64,000 nt of DNA from Franzmannia qiaohouensis. GTDB taxonomy: Bacteria > Pseudomonadota > Gammaproteobacteria > Pseudomonadales > Halomonadaceae. Below, in pieces: positions 7,772-16,736 of the stretch (position 1 is its first letter; every line of letters begins with the position of its first letter). A program made the translations under genes and the position numbers. The stretch covers positions 248,001-312,000 of the forward strand of contig NZ_JARWAM010000001.1 in the NCBI RefSeq assembly GCF_031451695.1. Reading direction: 5' to 3'. The notes beneath the pieces were generated by a model, which searched no databases, had not been told where the DNA came from, and saw only the letters and a program-made list of their open reading frames with translations.

Positions 7772-9201
7772 CAGCGCTCGCGGTCGAGGATGGTGGAGAT
7801 CATGGCGGTGGTCGAGACGCCATCCTCGAAGCCCAGCACGCGCACCTCGCCGCCGGCGTCACGCACCGCCTGGCCACCGGCGATATCCTCGGGCCGGTAG
7901 TCGCCGCCCTTGACCAGGATATCCGGCAATACCGCCTCGATCAGGCGCTGCGGGGTGTCCTCGCCGAAGGGCACCACCCAGTCCACGGCGCCGAGGCCGG
8001 AGAGTACCTGCATGCGCCGCGCCAGCGGGTTGATGGGGCGCTTGGGGCCCTTGAGGCGTCCGATGGAGGCGTCGTCGTTGACCGCCACGATCAGACGGTC
8101 GCCGAGCTGGCGGGCGTGCTCCAGGTAGGCAACGTGGCCGGCGTGGAGGATGTCGAAGCAGCCGTTGGTCATCACTACCCGCTCGCCGCGGGCCTGGGCG
8201 GCGCGCACCGCCTCGATAAGCGGGGCCTCGTCGATCACCCCGAACTCGGCGAGCTTGTCGCCATGCACGGCGGTGTAGAGTTCGGCGATCGACAGTGTCG
8301 CGGTACCCGGCTTGGCCACTACCAGGCCGGCGGCCAGGTTGGCCAGGGTCATGGCCTCGGCGAAGCCGTGGTCGGCGGCCAGCGCCAGGCCGAGCACGCC
8401 GATCACGGTATCGCCGGCGCCGGTGACGTCGAACACCTCGCGGGCGCGGGTCGGCAGGTGCAGCGGCACGTGATCGCCACGAATCAGCGTCATGCCCTTT
8501 TCGCTGCGGGTGATCAACAGCGCCTCCAGCTCGAGCTCGGCGCGCAGCGCTTCGCCTTTGGCCGCCAGCTCTTCATCGCTGCGGCAGGCGCCAACCACCG
8601 TCTCGAACTCGGTGAGGTTGGGGGTGATCACGCTGGCCCCGCGGTAGCGGCGGAAGTCGCTGCCCTTGGGGTCGACCAGTACGCGCTTGCCGGCACCGCG
8701 CACCAGCGCGATCAGTTCCTCGATGCGATTGAGCGTGCCCTTGCCGTAGTCGGAGAGGATCACCAGGTCGACGCCGTCCAGCGCCGCCTCGACCTGGGCC
8801 AGCAGCGCCGAGGTATCCACTTCGCCGAGCCCCTGCTCGAAATCGAGACGAATCAGCTGCTGGTTGCGGCTCATCACGCGCAGTTTGGTGATGGTGGGAA
8901 TCTCGCTGCTGCGCTGGAAGTGAGTGCTCACTCCAGCATCCTCAAGGCTAGCAGTGAGCAGGTCGGCGTTGGCGTCGTCGCCGACCAGGCCGGCGAGTCC
9001 GGCATGGCCACCCAACGAGGCGATATTGAGCGCTACGTTGGCGGCGCCGCCGGGGCGGTCGTCGGCCTCTTCGACGCGCACCACCGGCACCGGCGCCTCG
9101 GGGGAGATCCGCGAGGTGCCGCCGTGCCAGTAGCGGTCGAGCATGGCATCGCCGACCACCAGCACGCGGGCATGTTCCAGGGCGGTGAGGTCAAGTTTCA
9201 T
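7771..9201 (-). CDS. hldE: bifunctional heptose-7-phosphate kinase / heptose-1-phosphate adenylyltransferase
   Basis: It makes ADP-D-glycero-beta-D-manno-heptose from heptose 7-phosphate in two non-consecutive steps, with gmhB and hldD completing the pathway in this window. The N-terminal PfkB-type kinase (about 1-320) shows VVGDAMLDRYW, the RISPEAPVPVV segment and DVTGAGDTVIGV with the catalytic Asp. The C-terminal nucleotidyltransferase shows TNGCFDILHAGHVAYL (HxGH-type) near residue 345. The ATG at 9201 is chosen over a GTG three bases earlier because it matches the family N-terminus, and GGAG lies 7 bases upstream. It overlaps the opsX end by 11 bases. Confidence 0.96.
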   Translation of the reverse strand: MKLDLTALEHARVLVVGDAMLDRYWHGGTSRISPEAPVPVVRVEEADDRPGGAANVALNIASLGGHAGLAGLVGDDANADLLTASLEDAGVSTHFQRSSEIPTITKLRVMSRNQQLIRLDFEQGLGEVDTSALLAQVEAALDGVDLVILSDYGKGTLNRIEELIALVRGAGKRVLVDPKGSDFRRYRGASVITPNLTEFETVVGACRSDEELAAKGEALRAELELEALLITRSEKGMTLIRGDHVPLHLPTRAREVFDVTGAGDTVIGVLGLALAADHGFAEAMTLANLAAGLVVAKPGTATLSIAELYTAVHGDKLAEFGVIDEAPLIEAVRAAQARGERVVMTNGCFDILHAGHVAYLEHARQLGDRLIVAVNDDASIGRLKGPKRPINPLARRMQVLSGLGAVDWVVPFGEDTPQRLIEAVLPDILVKGGDYRPEDIAGGQAVRDAGGEVRVLGFEDGVSTTAMISTILDRER

Positions 9202-10267
9202 CACGGGGCTCCGAGAGCAGGGTGTCCAAACGGTCGATGACGTCGTCGGCGGCGATCAGCGACATGGCGTCGGGGTGGCGCACCCGCTCGCCCCAGCCGA
9301 GCGCCTCGACGTCCTTGTGCAGAAAGTGCGCCACCGCCTGGGGGTAGCGGTCCACCGCCAGGTGGCGCCAGTGATAGGGTCCGGTACGCTGCAGGTTGGA
9401 GGTGGCGTAGAGGCCGATCACCGGCGTATGCAAGGCATTGGCCATATGCACCGGGCCGGAGTCCGGGGCGATCACCGCCTGGGCCTCGTCGATCAGCGCC
9501 AGCAACCCCTTCAGCGACAGCTGGCCGACAGCGTCGACCAGCGCTTCGCGGTCCGGCACCTGGGCGGCGATGCGCTCACACATCTCGCGCTCCTTGGCAG
9601 TGCCGCTGCCGGTGAGCAGGGTGACCAGGCCGTACTGCTGCCAGGCGTGCTCGATCACTGCGGCAAAGCCCTCCGCCGACCAGTTACGGAAGTTGCGCAC
9701 CCGCACGCTGCTGCACGGGCTGACCACCAGGTAGCGACGCCCGGCGCTCAGCCGTCGGGCTTCGTCGAAAGCGGCATCCGGCACGCTGAGCTGCCACTCG
9801 AGGCGGGTATCCTCGACGCCGAGCAAGCGCGCGAAGTCCATGAACGAATCGACCACGTGGGCGCGCGGGTGCGGCGGCAGCTGGCGATGGGTGAACCAGT
9901 GCTGGGCATCCTTGGAACGCGCCCTGTCGTAGCCCACGCGCATGTCGGTCTTGAGCCCCAGCCCCAGCAGGCTGGCGCGGATCGCCTGCTGCATGTGCAG
10001 CAGCACGTCGAAGCGCGTCTCGGCGAGCTGGCGCCACAGCGCGCGCATGCCGGCCAGGCCGGAGGACTTGTCGTAGACCACGAACTCGACCCCGGACAGG
10101 CCCGCCAGTAGACTGTGCTCGCCCTTGCCGATGATCCAGGTGATGCGCGCCTCGGGCCACTGGCGCTGCAAGGCACGCACGGTGGGTACCAGATTACACA
10201 CATCGCCCAGCGCCGACAGGCGCAGGATGCCGATATGGCGGGGCTGGGCGGGTAGAGGACGCTTCAT
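9191..10267 (-). CDS. opsX: GT9 heptosyltransferase I, OpsX-like
   Basis: A glycosyltransferase of family 9 that should add the first L,D-heptose to Kdo. The N-terminal ILRLSALGDVCNLVPTVRAL (about residue 12 onward) is closer to the OpsX pattern than to E. coli WaaC. The nucleotide-binding half carries APDSGPVHMANAL. The neighbouring kdkA supports OpsX, because in Haemophilus influenzae OpsX acts on the Kdo-phosphate made by KdkA. The start at 10267 shares a CATG palindrome with the divergent kdkA start. An upstream in-frame ATG at 10303 would overlap kdkA, and neither start has a strong ribosome-binding site. Confidence 0.75.
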   Translation of the reverse strand: MKRPLPAQPRHIGILRLSALGDVCNLVPTVRALQRQWPEARITWIIGKGEHSLLAGLSGVEFVVYDKSSGLAGMRALWRQLAETRFDVLLHMQQAIRASLLGLGLKTDMRVGYDRARSKDAQHWFTHRQLPPHPRAHVVDSFMDFARLLGVEDTRLEWQLSVPDAAFDEARRLSAGRRYLVVSPCSSVRVRNFRNWSAEGFAAVIEHAWQQYGLVTLLTGSGTAKEREMCERIAAQVPDREALVDAVGQLSLKGLLALIDEAQAVIAPDSGPVHMANALHTPVIGLYATSNLQRTGPYHWRHLAVDRYPQAVAHFLHKDVEALGWGERVRHPDAMSLIAADDVIDRLDTLLSEPRDET

Positions 10268-10994
10268 GCAGTTGGCAAGGTTCCAGGCGGCGAAAACATT
10301 CATTCTATATGATGCGCACAGTGTATGTGACGCCTTGCCTGCCTCACAAATCGACCCCGCGCTGTTCTCCCCCGCCTATTGGCGCCAGCACGGCGGCGTG
10401 GTCGGCGAGGCACCCGGACGCGGCACCAGCCTGTTCGTGCAGGCCGGTTCACAGCAGTGGGTGCTGCGTCACTATCGCCGTGGCGGCCTAATCGGCCGCG
10501 TCATCCGTGATCGTTACCTGTGGACCGGCCTGGAACGAACCCGCGCCTTCCGCGAGCTGCGCCTCACCGCCGAGCTCCACGCCCGCGGCCTGCCGGTGCC
10601 GCCGCCGGTGGCGGCCTGCGTCTGGCGGCACGGCCTGAGCTACCGGGCAGCGCTGATCACCGTGCGGCTGGCGGGCACACGGGCGCTGGCCGAGCGGCTG
10701 GCTGACGCCGACGCCACTCTGCTGGAGCGGGTCGGCGCCAGCATTGCACGCTTCCATGCCGCCGGCCTCGACCACGTCGACCTCAATGCCCGCAACCTGC
10801 TGGTCGACGCGGCAGACCAGGTATGGCTGATCGATCTCGACCGCTGCCGGCTGCGCCCGCCCGGCGCCTGGCAGGCCGCCAACCTCGACCGCCTGGCGCG
10901 CTCGCTGGCCAAGTTCGACGCCCCGCCGGGTGCCATGGAGACCATTCGCCGCGCTTATCAGGCTTGTTCAGAAGAGACGACTCGCGCCGGATAA
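10266..10994 (+). CDS. kdkA: Kdo (3-deoxy-D-manno-octulosonic acid) kinase
   Basis: It phosphorylates Kdo-lipid IVA at the 4-OH of Kdo on the cytoplasmic face of the inner membrane. The 242 residues fit KdkA (about 240). Recognisable are YWRQHGGVVGEAPGRGTSLF (about 38-57, glycine-rich nucleotide loop), WVLRHYRRGGLIGRVIRDRY (about 65-84), the kinase catalytic loop HVDLNARNLLVD and the metal-binding VWLIDLDRCRL. The ATG at 10266 has GAGGA 7 bases upstream and gives the usual N-terminus (MQLARFQAAKTFILYD). Its end overlaps the convergent GT9 gene by 37 bases. Confidence 0.9.
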   Translation: MQLARFQAAKTFILYDAHSVCDALPASQIDPALFSPAYWRQHGGVVGEAPGRGTSLFVQAGSQQWVLRHYRRGGLIGRVIRDRYLWTGLERTRAFRELRLTAELHARGLPVPPPVAACVWRHGLSYRAALITVRLAGTRALAERLADADATLLERVGASIARFHAAGLDHVDLNARNLLVDAADQVWLIDLDRCRLRPPGAWQAANLDRLARSLAKFDAPPGAMETIRRAYQACSEETTRAG

Positions 10995-11992
10995 AGCCGC
11001 GCCAGCAGCGCCACGAGGCCGGCGATGATATCCATCCGGCCGGGGACCTGGCCATCGCGGTGAAACACCGCCTCGTGGCAGTCCTCGTAGCGCGGCCAGT
11101 AGCGAAACGGCACCGTCATGAAGAAGATCCCTAGCGTCGGCGTATGCGTCGCCAGGGCCAAGTTGCGCACCCCGGTATCCCCAGACACCAGCACGCTGGA
11201 TTCGGCCATATAAGGCCCTAAGGCGTCGAGGCCGAGGCGTGGCTGCACACTCACATTGCCATGCTGGGTGAGCACCTCGCCCAGAAAGGCGCCGCTCTCC
11301 TCCGCCTTGTGGCCCTCGAGCAATACGTGCTCAAACTGCGGCAAGCGCTGTGCTGCCTGCTCGATCACCTCGCACCACGACTCCGGCGATAGCGACTTTT
11401 CTGCCACCGCCGCGAACGGAAAATAGACGATACGCAGGCGCGCCGACTCACGACGATGGCGAGGCATGGCGAATTCCAGCGGATACTGAGGCTTATGGCC
11501 CATGATCTTGAGGAAGTCGAGCAGCACCTCTGCCTCGTAGTGAAAGTCCGAACGCAGAATGCCGATATCGAACAGCAGGCGGTTGAAGCTACGCCGATAG
11601 GGAAAACCGAGCTTTACGCGAGCCGGGGTCAGCAGCGTCAACAGCCGCGAGCGGGCGGTATCGGCGAGATCGAACAGCACGTCGGGCTCACCAAGCGCCT
11701 TTAGCTGCGACCAGCGGCCTTTCAGAGAGCGCTCTTCGGTGTCGAGGACATGCACGGCATCGACCAGGTCATGCGGTAGCGCGTACTGGTAGCGGCTGAT
11801 GGTACTCAGGGTGATATGCGCTTCGGGAAAGAATCGCCGCAGCTCGACCAGAAAAGGCCGCGTGGCCATCATGTCGCCGAAAGCGCACTGACGAATCACG
11901 ACGATGCGCCGCACGTTATCGACATGCAGACACGACAACCAGCGGCGCCCGGTATGATTAAGATAACCGCCTTTTTCCACCCAGGCCTTCAT
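10958..11992 (-). CDS. GT9 glycosyltransferase, heptosyltransferase-like
   Basis: A 344-residue GT9 enzyme, probably adding a core sugar to lipopolysaccharide in the cytoplasm. After a 28-residue lead comes IVVIRQCAFGDMMATRPFL (GDxxxxxP-type motif), and in the C-terminal half VLVSGDTGVRNLALATHTPT, the GT9 nucleotide-sugar-binding signature (normally D-S/T-G-P). The Pro of that signature is Val here, and GTPxxxxLFG is replaced by HTPTLGIFF, so the donor may not be ADP-heptose. It begins with ATGA overlapping the stop of the upstream GT4 gene, with AAGGAGG before it, and is translationally coupled. Specific acceptor unknown. Confidence 0.8.
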   Translation of the reverse strand: MKAWVEKGGYLNHTGRRWLSCLHVDNVRRIVVIRQCAFGDMMATRPFLVELRRFFPEAHITLSTISRYQYALPHDLVDAVHVLDTEERSLKGRWSQLKALGEPDVLFDLADTARSRLLTLLTPARVKLGFPYRRSFNRLLFDIGILRSDFHYEAEVLLDFLKIMGHKPQYPLEFAMPRHRRESARLRIVYFPFAAVAEKSLSPESWCEVIEQAAQRLPQFEHVLLEGHKAEESGAFLGEVLTQHGNVSVQPRLGLDALGPYMAESSVLVSGDTGVRNLALATHTPTLGIFFMTVPFRYWPRYEDCHEAVFHRDGQVPGRMDIIAGLVALLARLYPARVVSSEQA

Positions 11993-13110
11993 GCTGCCTC
12001 CTTGCCGGTGTCGGCTGCCACATAGGCATCACATAGCGCCGCAACATGCGCGCTCAACGAGAAGTCCCGGCGTACCCGCTCCTCAGCCGCCCCGCCCAGC
12101 TGCTGGCGCAGCGCGGGGTCGTCGGCCAGGGCCTCCAGCTGCTGCGCCCAGGCGTCGGGGTCGTCGGGTGCGGCCAGGCGCCCGACCGCACCGTCGAGCA
12201 GCTCGGGAATCGCGCCGCTGTCGGCGCCGATCACCGGACGGCCGGCGGCCATCGCCTCGATCACCGTCAGCCCGAAAGCCTCGTTGGTGGAGGGTATGCA
12301 GACGATATCCAGCGCCCTCAGCAAGCGCGGCAGGTCGCCACGAAAGCCGCTGAAGGCGACCCGCTCACCGAGCCCCAGCGCGGCCACCTTGGCCTCGAGC
12401 TCGGCGACATAGGGCTCGTCGCTGCCTTCGCTGGCGTGCAAGCCGCCGATTATCACGGCGTGCCAGTGCAGGGCCGGTGCGCGTACGGCGAGTCGCACCA
12501 GCGCCTCCAGCCAGATATCCTGGCCCTTGCCCGGCGTCAACCGCCCGGGCAGGCCGATCAACAGTGCCCCGGGCGGTGCGCCGAGCTCGCTACGCAGCGC
12601 ATCAATGTCGCCGTGGACGGCATAGGGCGTCGGGTCGATACCCAGGTAGAGCCGCTGAATGCGCTCGGGCGGCAGCGCGAAGGCCTTGAGGTTGCGCGCC
12701 CGGGTGGCCTCGCTGATCGAGAACAGCCGGCTAAGTTTACCGTAGGCCCAGCGATGGTAGAGTCCCTTCTTGGGTCGGGTCACGCCCATGTGCTCGGTGA
12801 AGAACAGCCGCAGGCTGGGCCGCAGCGTCTTGAGCAGGGCGACCAGGCGCAGATCGGAGGACTTGTGGCAGTGCAGCACCTGGATGCGATGACGCCGCAG
12901 ATAGCCCAGGATGCGCGCCACGGCCAGCAGTGCGCCGCCGCGTGACGCCACGCTCAGCGGCGTCACACCCGCCGCCGCGAGGCTATCGGCGACCCGTGAG
13001 CCGGCCAGCGCCAGGCCGTGTACCTCCCAGCCCTGGCGCTGCAGCTCGGGTATAATCCGCGAGGGATACATTTCCAGACCACCCCAGCCGCTCGAGAGGC
13101 AGATGTGCAT
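11989..13110 (-). CDS. GT4 family glycosyltransferase
   Basis: A 373-residue retaining transferase, probably for the lipopolysaccharide core. The N-terminal acceptor domain begins MHICLSSGWGGLEMYPSRII, with the usual GGxE/GLE element. The C-terminal donor domain has LIGLPGRLTPGKGQDIWLEA (about 190-210) and PSTNEAFGLTVIEAMAAGRP with the E-x7-E catalytic/nucleotide motif. The ATG at 13110 is used. A TTG at 13125 with GGGAGA upstream is an alternative start adding five residues. It is divergent from the GT9 gene at 13138 and coupled to the GT9 gene downstream. Confidence 0.85.
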   Translation of the reverse strand: MHICLSSGWGGLEMYPSRIIPELQRQGWEVHGLALAGSRVADSLAAAGVTPLSVASRGGALLAVARILGYLRRHRIQVLHCHKSSDLRLVALLKTLRPSLRLFFTEHMGVTRPKKGLYHRWAYGKLSRLFSISEATRARNLKAFALPPERIQRLYLGIDPTPYAVHGDIDALRSELGAPPGALLIGLPGRLTPGKGQDIWLEALVRLAVRAPALHWHAVIIGGLHASEGSDEPYVAELEAKVAALGLGERVAFSGFRGDLPRLLRALDIVCIPSTNEAFGLTVIEAMAAGRPVIGADSGAIPELLDGAVGRLAAPDDPDAWAQQLEALADDPALRQQLGGAAEERVRRDFSLSAHVAALCDAYVAADTGKEAA

Positions 13111-13137
13111 GACCTTGTGCGACAAGACGACTCTCCC

Positions 13138-14211
13138 ATGACCGCGCCCCAGGCAGCGCCGCGGCGCATTCTGGTGGTGCGTAACGATAAACTCGGCGAC
13201 TTCATGCTCGCTTGGCCGGCGCTGGCCTGCCTCAAGCAGGCCGACGCCGCGCTGCATGTCACCGCCCTGGTGCCGGCCTACACCGCTCCCCTGGCCGAGG
13301 CCTGCCCGTGGATCGACGCGGTGCTACTCGACCCCGGTGATGACGCCCCGCGCCAGGCCCAGCGCGAGCTGCTCGAACAGCTGCGCGCGGCGCGCTTCGA
13401 CGCGCTGCTGACGCTGTTCTCGACGCCGCGTATCGCCTGGCTGGGCTTTCGCGCCGGCATTCCCCTACGGCTGGCGCCGGCCACCAAGTGGGCGCAGCTA
13501 TTCTACAATCATCGCCTGACCCAACGCAGGTCGCGCTCGCTCCAGCCCGAGTATGCCTACAACCTCGAGCTCGCCGAAGCGCTACTGACGCGACTGGGCA
13601 TTGCCCCACCCCAGGTGGCCCCGCCCTACTGGCCGCTCGAGGCGGCGACTCGCGACGACGAGCGGCGGCGCCTGGCGCAGACCCTCGACCTCGATCTCGC
13701 CCGCCCCTGGGTCTTCCTGCATCCGGGCAGCGGCGGCTCGGCGGTCAACCTGGACCTCGAGCAGTACGCCCACCTGGCCAGCGCCATCGCACGTCACGCC
13801 CAGGCCTCGCCGCACTGGCTGCTGACCTTCGGCCCCGGCGAGCAACAGGCCGCCGAGACGCTGTGTGCTGCGCTCGGTGAGCATGGCCTGGACGCCCAGC
13901 TGGTACCGCCGCGTGATTCGCTGCGCGACTTTGCCCAGGGCCTGGCCGCCGCCGACCTGCTGATCGCCGGCTCCACCGGCCCGCTCCACGTGGCCGGCTG
14001 CCTGAACCTGGCCACCGCCGGCTTCTATCCGGCCAAACGCTCATCGACGCCGCTGCGCTGGCAGACCTGCAACGCCGCCGAACGCCGCCTGGCCTTCAGC
14101 CCACCGCCCGGTAAAGATAGCGAAAGCGACATGTCGCGTATCGACCTCAACGATGCCGCCCTGCGCATCAGCGCGCTGCTGGATCGTCAGGCGGCGCGGT
14201 CCGGGTCCTGA
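13138..14211 (+). CDS. GT9 glycosyltransferase, heptosyltransferase-like
   Basis: A 357-residue GT9 protein. The N-terminus RRILVVRNDKLGDFMLAWPA holds the GD motif, and the nucleotide-binding half has LLIAGSTGPLHVAGCLNLAT. The variant GSTGPLH in place of D-S-G-P is seen in core and O-antigen GT9 enzymes that are not classic WaaC/WaaF. VFLHPGSGGSAVNLD (about 198) is the P-loop-like element. It starts 27 bases from the divergent GT4 gene, and its 3' end overlaps the convergent GT2 gene by 44 bases. Its acceptor and donor cannot be told from sequence. Confidence 0.82.
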   Translation: MTAPQAAPRRILVVRNDKLGDFMLAWPALACLKQADAALHVTALVPAYTAPLAEACPWIDAVLLDPGDDAPRQAQRELLEQLRAARFDALLTLFSTPRIAWLGFRAGIPLRLAPATKWAQLFYNHRLTQRRSRSLQPEYAYNLELAEALLTRLGIAPPQVAPPYWPLEAATRDDERRRLAQTLDLDLARPWVFLHPGSGGSAVNLDLEQYAHLASAIARHAQASPHWLLTFGPGEQQAAETLCAALGEHGLDAQLVPPRDSLRDFAQGLAAADLLIAGSTGPLHVAGCLNLATAGFYPAKRSSTPLRWQTCNAAERRLAFSPPPGKDSESDMSRIDLNDAALRISALLDRQAARSGS

Positions 14212-14953
14212 CCCACAGGTCGGCGTACTTGGCGAAAGTCGAGTGCGCCGACAGCAGCGCCAGCAGCAGCCCGGCGCGACCGTCGAGAAACCCCGCCTTG
14301 AGTAGATACATGCGCAGAAAGCAGCCCAGGCCGTGGCCGATGCCCGCCGCCAGGCTGCCGCGCTTGCCGCGCGCGGCGCGCTGTTCGGCCCAGGCCTGGG
14401 CGTAGTGGGCCGACTTCTCCAGGTAGTGACGCAGGTCGCGGTAAGTGAAGTGCAGCAGGTCGCCCTCGAGGTCGCGCACCGTCAGCCCCTCGGGGTTGGT
14501 AAGCTTCTCGTGGACCAGGGCACTATCGTAGCCGGCACGCCCGCGCGGGTAGAGCCGTGCGACCCGGTCGGGGTACCAGCCGGCGTGACGTATATAAGCG
14601 CCGAAGCACCATGACAGGCGCGCCACGCGATAGATCGCTGGCGCTCCGGCCAGCGCCTCCTCGATGCTGGCGCGCAGTGCGGGGGTGACACGCTCGTCGG
14701 CATCGACCATCAGGATCCAGTCGCTCTCGACCAGCGCCTCGGCGCGCTGGCGCTGGATCCCGAAACCCTGCCAGTCGGCGTTGACCTCGACCTTGTCGGC
14801 ATTCTTGTCGGCGTAGCGCCGGGCGATCTCGACGCTGCCATCCTGGCTGCCGGCATCCAGCACCACCAGCTCATCGGTCCAGCGCAGGGTCTCCAGACAG
14901 GCGGCCAGGTTGTCGGCTTCATTCTTGACGATCACTACCGCGGCCAGCGACAT
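14168..14953 (-). CDS. GT2 family lipopolysaccharide core glycosyltransferase, WaaE/KdtX-like
   Basis: A 261-residue inverting glycosyltransferase. The N-terminus MSLAAVVIVKNEADNLAACL and the DAGSQDGSVEIARRYAD segment (about 35-50) are typical of the WaaE/KdtX group that adds glucose to heptose I. The metal-binding DxD is in ILMVDADERVTP (about 88). The C-terminal part has an amphipathic or membrane-associated helix around FLRMYLLKAGFLDG. The start at 14953 is supported by AGGA 8 bases upstream; an upstream in-frame ATG would add 46 residues without family support. Confidence 0.85.
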   Translation of the reverse strand: MSLAAVVIVKNEADNLAACLETLRWTDELVVLDAGSQDGSVEIARRYADKNADKVEVNADWQGFGIQRQRAEALVESDWILMVDADERVTPALRASIEEALAGAPAIYRVARLSWCFGAYIRHAGWYPDRVARLYPRGRAGYDSALVHEKLTNPEGLTVRDLEGDLLHFTYRDLRHYLEKSAHYAQAWAEQRAARGKRGSLAAGIGHGLGCFLRMYLLKAGFLDGRAGLLLALLSAHSTFAKYADLWVRTRTAPPDDPAAR

Positions 14954-15089
14954 GGGGCATCCTCGAGGGTCGGCAAACCGCCAAGTGTAGAGCGGCTCGT
15001 CGAGCCCGGCAAACGCCTGGCCTCTGGCGTATGAGCGGGCGGCCAGCCTTGCTAAGCTAGAGGCACTCCAAACCTGCCGAGCGCTTGCC

Positions 15090-16736
15090 ATGTTTCAAGC
15101 CGTATTTCGTGACGCCAGGCTGCGCCAGCCACGCTGGTGGGCACTGCTCTTCCTGGGTGGCTGTCTGGCCTATGCCACCGCTTCGCTGCTACCGCTGGGC
15201 CTCTGGCCGTTCTTCCTGGTCGCCACGCTATGGCTGCTCGCCGCCTATCTGTTCCGCTGGGGCGCGCCGCGCCGGCCACGTCCCCCCAAGGCGGTGATTC
15301 CCTGGTCGCTGGCTCCCCTGCTGCTGTGGTGGCTGTATGTCTATCTGGCGGCCAGCTTCGGCATCGTCGACCTCGGCGCCATCTACTTTCACCTCCAGGC
15401 AGGCATGACCGACCACGGTGGTGCCAGCCGTGTGGTGGCCGCCATCCTCTCCACGCTGTGCGCGGTGCTGATCATCGTGGCGTTCACCTGGCTGGTGCGC
15501 CACGACCACCGCTGGCGGCTGTTCGAGCGCATCCTGGCGCTGCTGCTGCTGGCCAGCAACCCGCTGCTTTACGGCATCACCCAGCGCAGCGCCGCCATCA
15601 TTGCCGAGGATGGCGCCTGGCTCGACCGGCGCTACGTGGAACCGGTCATTCACAGCGCGCCGGATACCCCGCCCAATCTGCTGCTGATCTACCTCGAGAG
15701 TATCGAGCGCACCTATGCCGACCGCGAGCGCTTCGGCGATGCCTACGCCGATCTCGACGCCATCGGCGAGGACGCCAAGGTCTTCGAGGGCGTGCGCCAG
15801 CTCGACAACACCGGCTGGACCATGGCCGGCATGATCGCCAGCCAGTGCGGCTCTCCGCTGATGCCGGCGGGCCTGCTCCACGACCGCCAGTTCGAGCCGC
15901 TCGACGAGGTGGTACCCGGGGTGACCTGCCTCGGCGACCTGCTCAGTGAGCAGGGCTACCAGCAAACCTACCTGGGCGGGGCCAGCAAGGCCTTCGCCGG
16001 CAAGGGGCTGTTCTACTACGGCCACGGCTACGACAGCGTGCTGGGTCGTGAGGAGCTGACTCCGCGCATGGAGGACCCGGAGTACCTCAACAGCTGGGGG
16101 CTCTATGACGACACCCTGTTCGATTTCGTCATCGAGGAGGTGCGTGAACTGGCCTCCGGCGACGCGCCCTGGAATCTCACCACCCTGACCATCGGCGGTC
16201 ATGCGCCCTACGGTCATCCGGCCCAGCGCTGCCTCGACCGCCAGGGCGAGTTCGACGGCGTCGACATTCTCTACTCGGTGGAGTGCAACGCCTGGCTGAC
16301 CCGCGAGCTGCTCGACGATCTGGCCGCCGAGGGGCTGCTCGATAACACCCTGGTGGTCATCGCCAGCGACCACCTGACCATGCGCGTCTCGGCCTGGGAC
16401 GAGCTGATCGCCAGCCCCCGCGCCAATACCTTCATGCTGATGGGCAACGACCTGGAGCCACAGCGCATCGAGCGCGAGTCATCGATGGTCGACGTCTTCC
16501 CGACCATCCTCGAGGCCATGGGGTTCGAGATTCACCAGCACCGCGCCGGCCTCGGCGCCTCGCTGCTGTCGCCAGTGCAGACGCTGCTCGAGCGCCATCA
16601 GCTGGAATTGATCAACGCCAAGCTGCGCGAGGAGCGCGAGCTGCAGCTGCGGCTGTGGGACGGCCTAGCCCCGACGCAACGCGAGCAGGACGAAGGCCTG
16701 AGTGAGGAGGAGGAGGAGCTGCCGCCGGTGCTCTAG
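15090..16736 (+). CDS. opgB: membrane-bound phosphoglycerol transferase, OpgB/LTA-synthase-like sulfatase fold
   Basis: A 548-residue inner-membrane protein with four or five N-terminal transmembrane segments (about 17-170) and a large periplasmic alkaline-phosphatase-like domain. LLLIYLESIERTY (metal ligand Glu), NTGWTMAGMIASQCGSPL (nucleophile Thr; close to the OpgB pattern) and LVVIASDHLTM (Asp-His metal ligands) are visible. OpgB transfers phosphoglycerol from phosphatidylglycerol to periplasmic glucans. Placement among core genes would also fit decoration of lipopolysaccharide. The C-terminus is strongly acidic (SEEEEE). The last 4 bases overlap the convergent waaF stop. Confidence 0.75.
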   Translation: MFQAVFRDARLRQPRWWALLFLGGCLAYATASLLPLGLWPFFLVATLWLLAAYLFRWGAPRRPRPPKAVIPWSLAPLLLWWLYVYLAASFGIVDLGAIYFHLQAGMTDHGGASRVVAAILSTLCAVLIIVAFTWLVRHDHRWRLFERILALLLLASNPLLYGITQRSAAIIAEDGAWLDRRYVEPVIHSAPDTPPNLLLIYLESIERTYADRERFGDAYADLDAIGEDAKVFEGVRQLDNTGWTMAGMIASQCGSPLMPAGLLHDRQFEPLDEVVPGVTCLGDLLSEQGYQQTYLGGASKAFAGKGLFYYGHGYDSVLGREELTPRMEDPEYLNSWGLYDDTLFDFVIEEVRELASGDAPWNLTTLTIGGHAPYGHPAQRCLDRQGEFDGVDILYSVECNAWLTRELLDDLAAEGLLDNTLVVIASDHLTMRVSAWDELIASPRANTFMLMGNDLEPQRIERESSMVDVFPTILEAMGFEIHQHRAGLGASLLSPVQTLLERHQLELINAKLREERELQLRLWDGLAPTQREQDEGLSEEEEELPPVL

